A stretch of DNA of 64,000 nt from NCBI GenBank assembly GCA_963666805.2, contig CAXXWR010000003.1:1-64000 (forward strand). The letters are read 5' to 3'. Positions 60,817 to 64,000 of this stretch are shown here, one piece after another (position 1 is the first letter of the stretch; each line of letters begins with the position of its first letter). The position numbers and the translations under genes are program-made. Source of the stretch: Fusibacter sp963666805 (GTDB lineage: Bacteria > Bacillota > Clostridia > Peptostreptococcales > Acidaminobacteraceae). Below the pieces are notes generated by a model. The model ran no database searches. It was not told where the DNA came from and was given only the letters and a program-made list of their open reading frames with translations.

Positions 60817-61692
60817 ATGCTTGCTTTACTATTAGCCATCTTTTCTAGTGCTTCTATCGCACTTCTGTTTAAAATCACCGAGAATGGCCATCACAATCGC
60901 TATATAGTCACTAGTGCTAACTATTTTGCCGCTTTTGTCGTCAGCTTATGGCTCTATATTGACCCTATAAAAGCAATGCAAGCAGGTACTTTAAATGCAC
61001 AAGACGTTCCTTTTCTACCGCTCATGCGTCTAGGGATTCCCGCAGGGGTGTTTTTTTTCCTATCTTTTATCTTTTATCAAGTAAGTGTTAAAGAAAATGG
61101 CGCCAGCCTATCCGCTATGTTTGGAAAACTTGGTATTCTCGTTCCAATGATCATCTCCATTGTCATTTGGCATGAAATGCCTACCTCTATCCAGCTTTTC
61201 GGTATGTTACTTGCTTTTTCTTCAATTATTATTATAAATTTTAACCCAAGTGCTCAAAAATCTCTTATGAATAGAGGCGTCAAAATTTCACTCATTCTTC
61301 TCTTTATTACAGGGGGACTTGCTGAATTTTCTAACAAACTCTTTCAGAAACTATCACTTCCCGATGAAAAAAATTTATTTCTCTTTTTTGTCTTCTTCAC
61401 TGCCTTTATTTGCAGTCTTCTATTTGCCATTACCAAAAAGAAGAATGGAAGCCGTCACTATTTTTCAGATATTGGTTTAGGTTTACTTGTAGGGATTCCT
61501 AATCTTTTGAGTTCTTTTTTTCTGATTAGTGCCCTCAATGTTTATCCTGCAGCATTGGTTTTTCCCCTTTACAGCTCAGGATCTATTGTTCTTGTCATGA
61601 TTCTCAGTTTTATCCTTTTCAAAGAACGTTTATCTAAACGTGCTCTTGTAGGTATTGGCTTAACACTACTGGCACTGGTTTTTATTGCTTAA
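60817..61692 (+). CDS. EamA/DMT-family membrane transporter
   Basis: This is a 291-residue protein with ten predicted helices in two EamA-like halves; the second ends VYPAALVFPLYSSGSIVLVM and ILFKERLSKRALVGIGL, as in DMT transporters. It is not a near relative of the 38227 EamA gene. The start at 60817 follows AGGAGGA; the frame is open to 60772 but upstream lacks an RBS. It is probably monocistronic. Substrate unknown. Confidence 0.88.
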   Translation: MLALLLAIFSSASIALLFKITENGHHNRYIVTSANYFAAFVVSLWLYIDPIKAMQAGTLNAQDVPFLPLMRLGIPAGVFFFLSFIFYQVSVKENGASLSAMFGKLGILVPMIISIVIWHEMPTSIQLFGMLLAFSSIIIINFNPSAQKSLMNRGVKISLILLFITGGLAEFSNKLFQKLSLPDEKNLFLFFVFFTAFICSLLFAITKKKNGSRHYFSDIGLGLLVGIPNLLSSFFLISALNVYPAALVFPLYSSGSIVLVMILSFILFKERLSKRALVGIGLTLLALVFIA

Positions 61693-61783
61693 GAGCTTAC
61701 TTCTATACCTTTTGAATGTTATTAATTTCACACGATTATGGATATATGCTATAATTAAGTGATTTTAATATTTAGGAGGTCAT

Positions 61784-63151
61784 ATGGTAAAAAAGAGACT
61801 CATCATACTCTGTATTGGTTTACTTATTATCATGACTGGGTGCCAAAATAATTCCAGTCCATCACAGGAAAATTCAAATGGTCTATCTACACAAGCAGAT
61901 GCACCAGAGACGAAAGTTAACGGTGGTAGTGTTGCTAACAACGATGACGCTCCCCCATCTGATACAACTGAATCAGACCCTATCGAGAATCAGTCATCGC
62001 AGGATAATGTCCCTTCAACCGAGGTCAATCTTCATGATGAAAGTGCCCTTTTGTCATACTTTTATGACTACTATATTCAAACGCTAGAGGCTGATCTTAG
62101 TCCTATTGATTATGACTACTTTGCTCAATCAACCACTTTAGTTTACGATGATTTTAACAATGATGGTCAAGAAGATGTCGTTTGTTATAGTGAATCCCCC
62201 ACAAGTACCTATCTTACAATTGCCTTTATAACGGTTAAGGATCAGGCACTTACCTTAATTCATACAGATATGGCTCCTGAATTCGTCTATGAACAAGCGA
62301 TTCAGAAGGAAGGTAACTTTGTTATTCGAAAACTAAGAGGCGGTGGAACAGGCATAAGTTCTACAACCCTTAGTATTTATGGTCTTGTTAAGGGGAGTAT
62401 CCTATACACCGGAACACGTATCCAAACAGAAGGATATGAAAATATGATCCCCAATGACAAAAACCCAGAGGGGCTTTCTCATTCATTTTCAAGCGAAACC
62501 AATGACATGTCTTATAAGATTGGGACGGATGAAGATCAATGGCTGATGTTCAGTCATAAAGATATCATCAAAGACGATCTCACTGAAACATTCATCTATG
62601 AAAAAGTAACCGAATACACCTATCAATCTGAAAATAATCGCTATTATCAAAATGTTATTTCTGAAGAAGGCCAAGCCGGTGCTTTTCCCCCTGCTTATTT
62701 ACAGGAAGACCATTATGATGCCAATGATTTACGTGGCGGCAGTAAAATCGGGGATTTTAATATCCTTTCGGCTATTTACAACCCGAGTGAAAATTCCACG
62801 TTTATCTTTGAAGGTACAAAAACCATTGAAGGTAACCTCTGCTATGATAATGAAATGAATGATGATTATTACTTTGAAAGTGACCAAGCTTTATTGGATA
62901 ATCCCCTTTGGATTCCCATTGAAGATGGTCAGGGCAATGTACAAGACACACTTATCTTTGATCACCTTAAAATGGCATGGTTTAGTAATGATATTTCATC
63001 TTTTCTAACACCTGAAATAAGAAAATCTCTCAATCGTCCACCTTACTCTACACGTGTAAGTGTTACCCTATCTCGCTTTTCAATTGGATACTCTGCAGGT
63101 TCAGAAAGCGGTGAAAATATTACCATCACCGATTTAAAGCGTCTCAATTAA
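61784..63151 (+). CDS. Lipoprotein of unknown function with acidic linker
   Basis: This 455-residue protein has a lipobox IMTGC (Cys20), a Ser/Asn/Pro/Asp-rich linker (about 25-85), then a domain beginning with YDDFNNDGQEDVVCY, an EF-hand/FG-GAP-like Ca2+ loop (DxNxDGxxD). No family is recognised. AGGAGG precedes the start and TATAAT-like bases lie near 61750. The frame ends in TAA at 63149, but 38 sense codons continue in the same frame to 63268, raising the chance of a nonsense change or readthrough. Confidence 0.75.
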   Translation: MVKKRLIILCIGLLIIMTGCQNNSSPSQENSNGLSTQADAPETKVNGGSVANNDDAPPSDTTESDPIENQSSQDNVPSTEVNLHDESALLSYFYDYYIQTLEADLSPIDYDYFAQSTTLVYDDFNNDGQEDVVCYSESPTSTYLTIAFITVKDQALTLIHTDMAPEFVYEQAIQKEGNFVIRKLRGGGTGISSTTLSIYGLVKGSILYTGTRIQTEGYENMIPNDKNPEGLSHSFSSETNDMSYKIGTDEDQWLMFSHKDIIKDDLTETFIYEKVTEYTYQSENNRYYQNVISEEGQAGAFPPAYLQEDHYDANDLRGGSKIGDFNILSAIYNPSENSTFIFEGTKTIEGNLCYDNEMNDDYYFESDQALLDNPLWIPIEDGQGNVQDTLIFDHLKMAWFSNDISSFLTPEIRKSLNRPPYSTRVSVTLSRFSIGYSAGSESGENITITDLKRLN

Positions 63152-63268
63152 GACAAGGATACACCTCCTATCGCATTAAGTGATTCTGAAAGAGCTGAAA
63201 GTGTTGCTCATCAAAATGACAGGGGAGCGTATGACGCTTATGATATTTATACGTTTAATCAACACTAA
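63152..63268 (+). other. In-frame 38-codon continuation after the lipoprotein stop
   Basis: Directly after the TAA of the lipoprotein gene the same frame encodes DKDTPPIALSDSERAESV... to FNQH and then TAA, with no RBS or start codon of its own. The composition is protein-like (Asp, Ala, Ser, Tyr). It is either a former C-terminus cut off by a stop mutation, a readthrough product, or chance (38 open codons are not rare). Confidence 0.35.
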
Positions 63269-63285
63269 ATCAACTCTTATTATTA

Positions 63286-63326
63286 AAAAAAGAGCAGGCT
63301 TAAAATCAATTAAGCTTGCTCTTTTA
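63286..63326. terminator. Bidirectional terminator between lipoprotein and pirin genes
   Basis: AAAGAGCAGGCTTA pairs with TAAGCTTGCTCTTT (one mismatch) around an 8-base loop. A and T runs flank it. Confidence 0.88.
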
Positions 63327-63347
63327 TATTTATCTATATTTCTTACT

Positions 63348-64000
63348 TTAGTCTTCCTTAACTTCAATACGACCATCTACATATTTTGCAAAGCGTTTAC
63401 CTGTCTTATTATGAATAGGGTCAGGTCGATTCCATGGCCACCCTCCAAATTGATTCACCTGATAATCTCTATATGCTGTTTGAACCTCATCCATAGAATT
63501 CATAACAAAAGGACCATATTGTACTACATTTTCATTGATTGGCTCTCCTTCTAAAAGCAATAAATAAGCCTCATCTTCTCCATTGTTAATGACTACAGAA
63601 TCCTCTGGAACTAATTTAATCTGTGACTTAGGATGAATCCATTGGTCTTCAATTTGAATCCCCTTGTCCCCTCTATACAAATACAAATTACGATTCATTG
63701 TTTTAGAGCGTTCAGGCAGCGTCAATTTTGCATTTGGCTCTAACTTAAACAAGATAATTCCCACATGATTGTCAGGATCAGCCGCCCATGAATCTTTAGC
63801 AGGTTTTAAGCTTTTGTAATCATCAAATTCTCCTGCAATAAGTGTTACCATGGTCTTCTTTCCAGCTTCATCACTTACCTCAAACTTGGGAATTTCTTCA
63901 TGCCAAAGCATTTTATAATCTGGCTCAACAAATTTTTTATAAGAAGGCAAATTAAGCCATATCTGAAAAAGTTCTAACGGGTTATCATTATCATGGTTAG
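63348..64000 (-). CDS. Pirin family protein, 3' part (5' end cut by window)
   Basis: The frame is open through the right edge. Its first visible residues LELFQIWLNLP, the downstream VEPDYKMLW, and the C-terminal PINENVVQYGPFVMNS...QFGGWPW are the core and C-terminal cupin of pirins. These are iron-binding bicupin proteins; some act as quercetinases, others modulate enzymes. The N-terminal cupin with metal-binding His is outside the window. The apparent TTG start at 63950 is inside the conserved domain and is not a real start. Cytoplasmic; the terminator at 63286-63326 ends it. Confidence 0.9.
   Translation of the reverse strand, partial: NHDNDNPLELFQIWLNLPSYKKFVEPDYKMLWHEEIPKFEVSDEAGKKTMVTLIAGEFDDYKSLKPAKDSWAADPDNHVGIILFKLEPNAKLTLPERSKTMNRNLYLYRGDKGIQIEDQWIHPKSQIKLVPEDSVVINNGEDEAYLLLLEGEPINENVVQYGPFVMNSMDEVQTAYRDYQVNQFGGWPWNRPDPIHNKTGKRFAKYVDGRIEVKED

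Noticed and set aside
63180..63554. 124-codon frame across the lipoprotein/pirin gap
   Set aside because: It crosses a terminator and the antisense of pirin; no RBS or family marks.
1..64000. CRISPR arrays, tRNA, rRNA, insertion sequences or prophage
   Set aside because: No regularly spaced repeats, CCA-ended cloverleafs, transposase or phage genes seen in the reading of both strands.

Overview
The window is AT-rich DNA from a low-GC Gram-positive anaerobe, most likely a Clostridia-class Firmicute. The evidence is strong AGGAGG-type ribosome binding sites on nearly every gene, a T-box leader, two manganese (yybP-ykoY) riboswitches, a cobalamin riboswitch, a class III (oxygen-sensitive) ribonucleotide reductase with NrdR boxes, lipoprotein and S-layer-homology exports, and many rho-independent terminators. 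Both edges cut genes: an ABC-F ATPase on the left and a pirin on the right. I see no tRNA, rRNA, CRISPR array, insertion sequence or prophage. It reads as ordinary chromosome with accessory sensory genes.

Layout. 1-6 kb: end of an ABC-F protein, a peroxide-defence pair (glutathione peroxidase plus OhrR-type regulator with a clear promoter/operator) and a heterodimeric ABC exporter. 6-12 kb: a probable five-gene operon of two tandem RMD1-like (DUF155) membrane proteins, a Cache-GGDEF-EAL c-di-GMP enzyme, an XRE regulator and an FMN-dependent 2-hydroxyacid dehydrogenase. 12-18.7 kb: an aconitase-like hydratase with an operator on its promoter, an orphan soluble histidine kinase, an unknown exported protein, and a LysM protein ending in a flavinylation-like motif. 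18.7-28.1 kb: an alpha-glucoside/sucrose operon (amylosucrase-like GH13, binding protein, two permeases, LacI regulator, fructokinase, GH65 phosphorylase) with a LacI-type operator inside its promoter.

28.4-31 kb: a T-box-controlled MetRS-like protein whose KMSKS motif and methionine pocket are altered. 31-46.5 kb: a Na/Pi cotransporter, a REC-REC-HD-GYP protein, YesL, hemerythrin, YbjQ, a TPR protein, an EamA transporter with a decayed tandem copy, a Cache-PAS-EAL protein, a Mn-riboswitch-controlled UPF0016 exporter, a Rieske oxygenase, DUF523 and TspO-like genes. 46.6-55.3 kb: a small membrane protein, a second hemerythrin, two chemoreceptors, a Mn-riboswitch-controlled CaCA exchanger, a pentapeptide-repeat channel overlapping a CheY-like gene, and a REC-HD-GYP protein. 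55.3-64 kb: nrdDG, a YitT-family protein behind a cobalamin riboswitch, an AAA ATPase, an SLH protein, a second EamA-type transporter, an unknown lipoprotein and the pirin.

Shared themes are metal homeostasis by riboswitch, oxygen and peroxide tolerance in an anaerobe (Gpx, OhrR, two hemerythrins, Rieske protein), and c-di-GMP turnover in which all four enzymes look like phosphodiesterases. Motif and residue statements were read by eye. Family calls rest on remembered motifs, not on a search.
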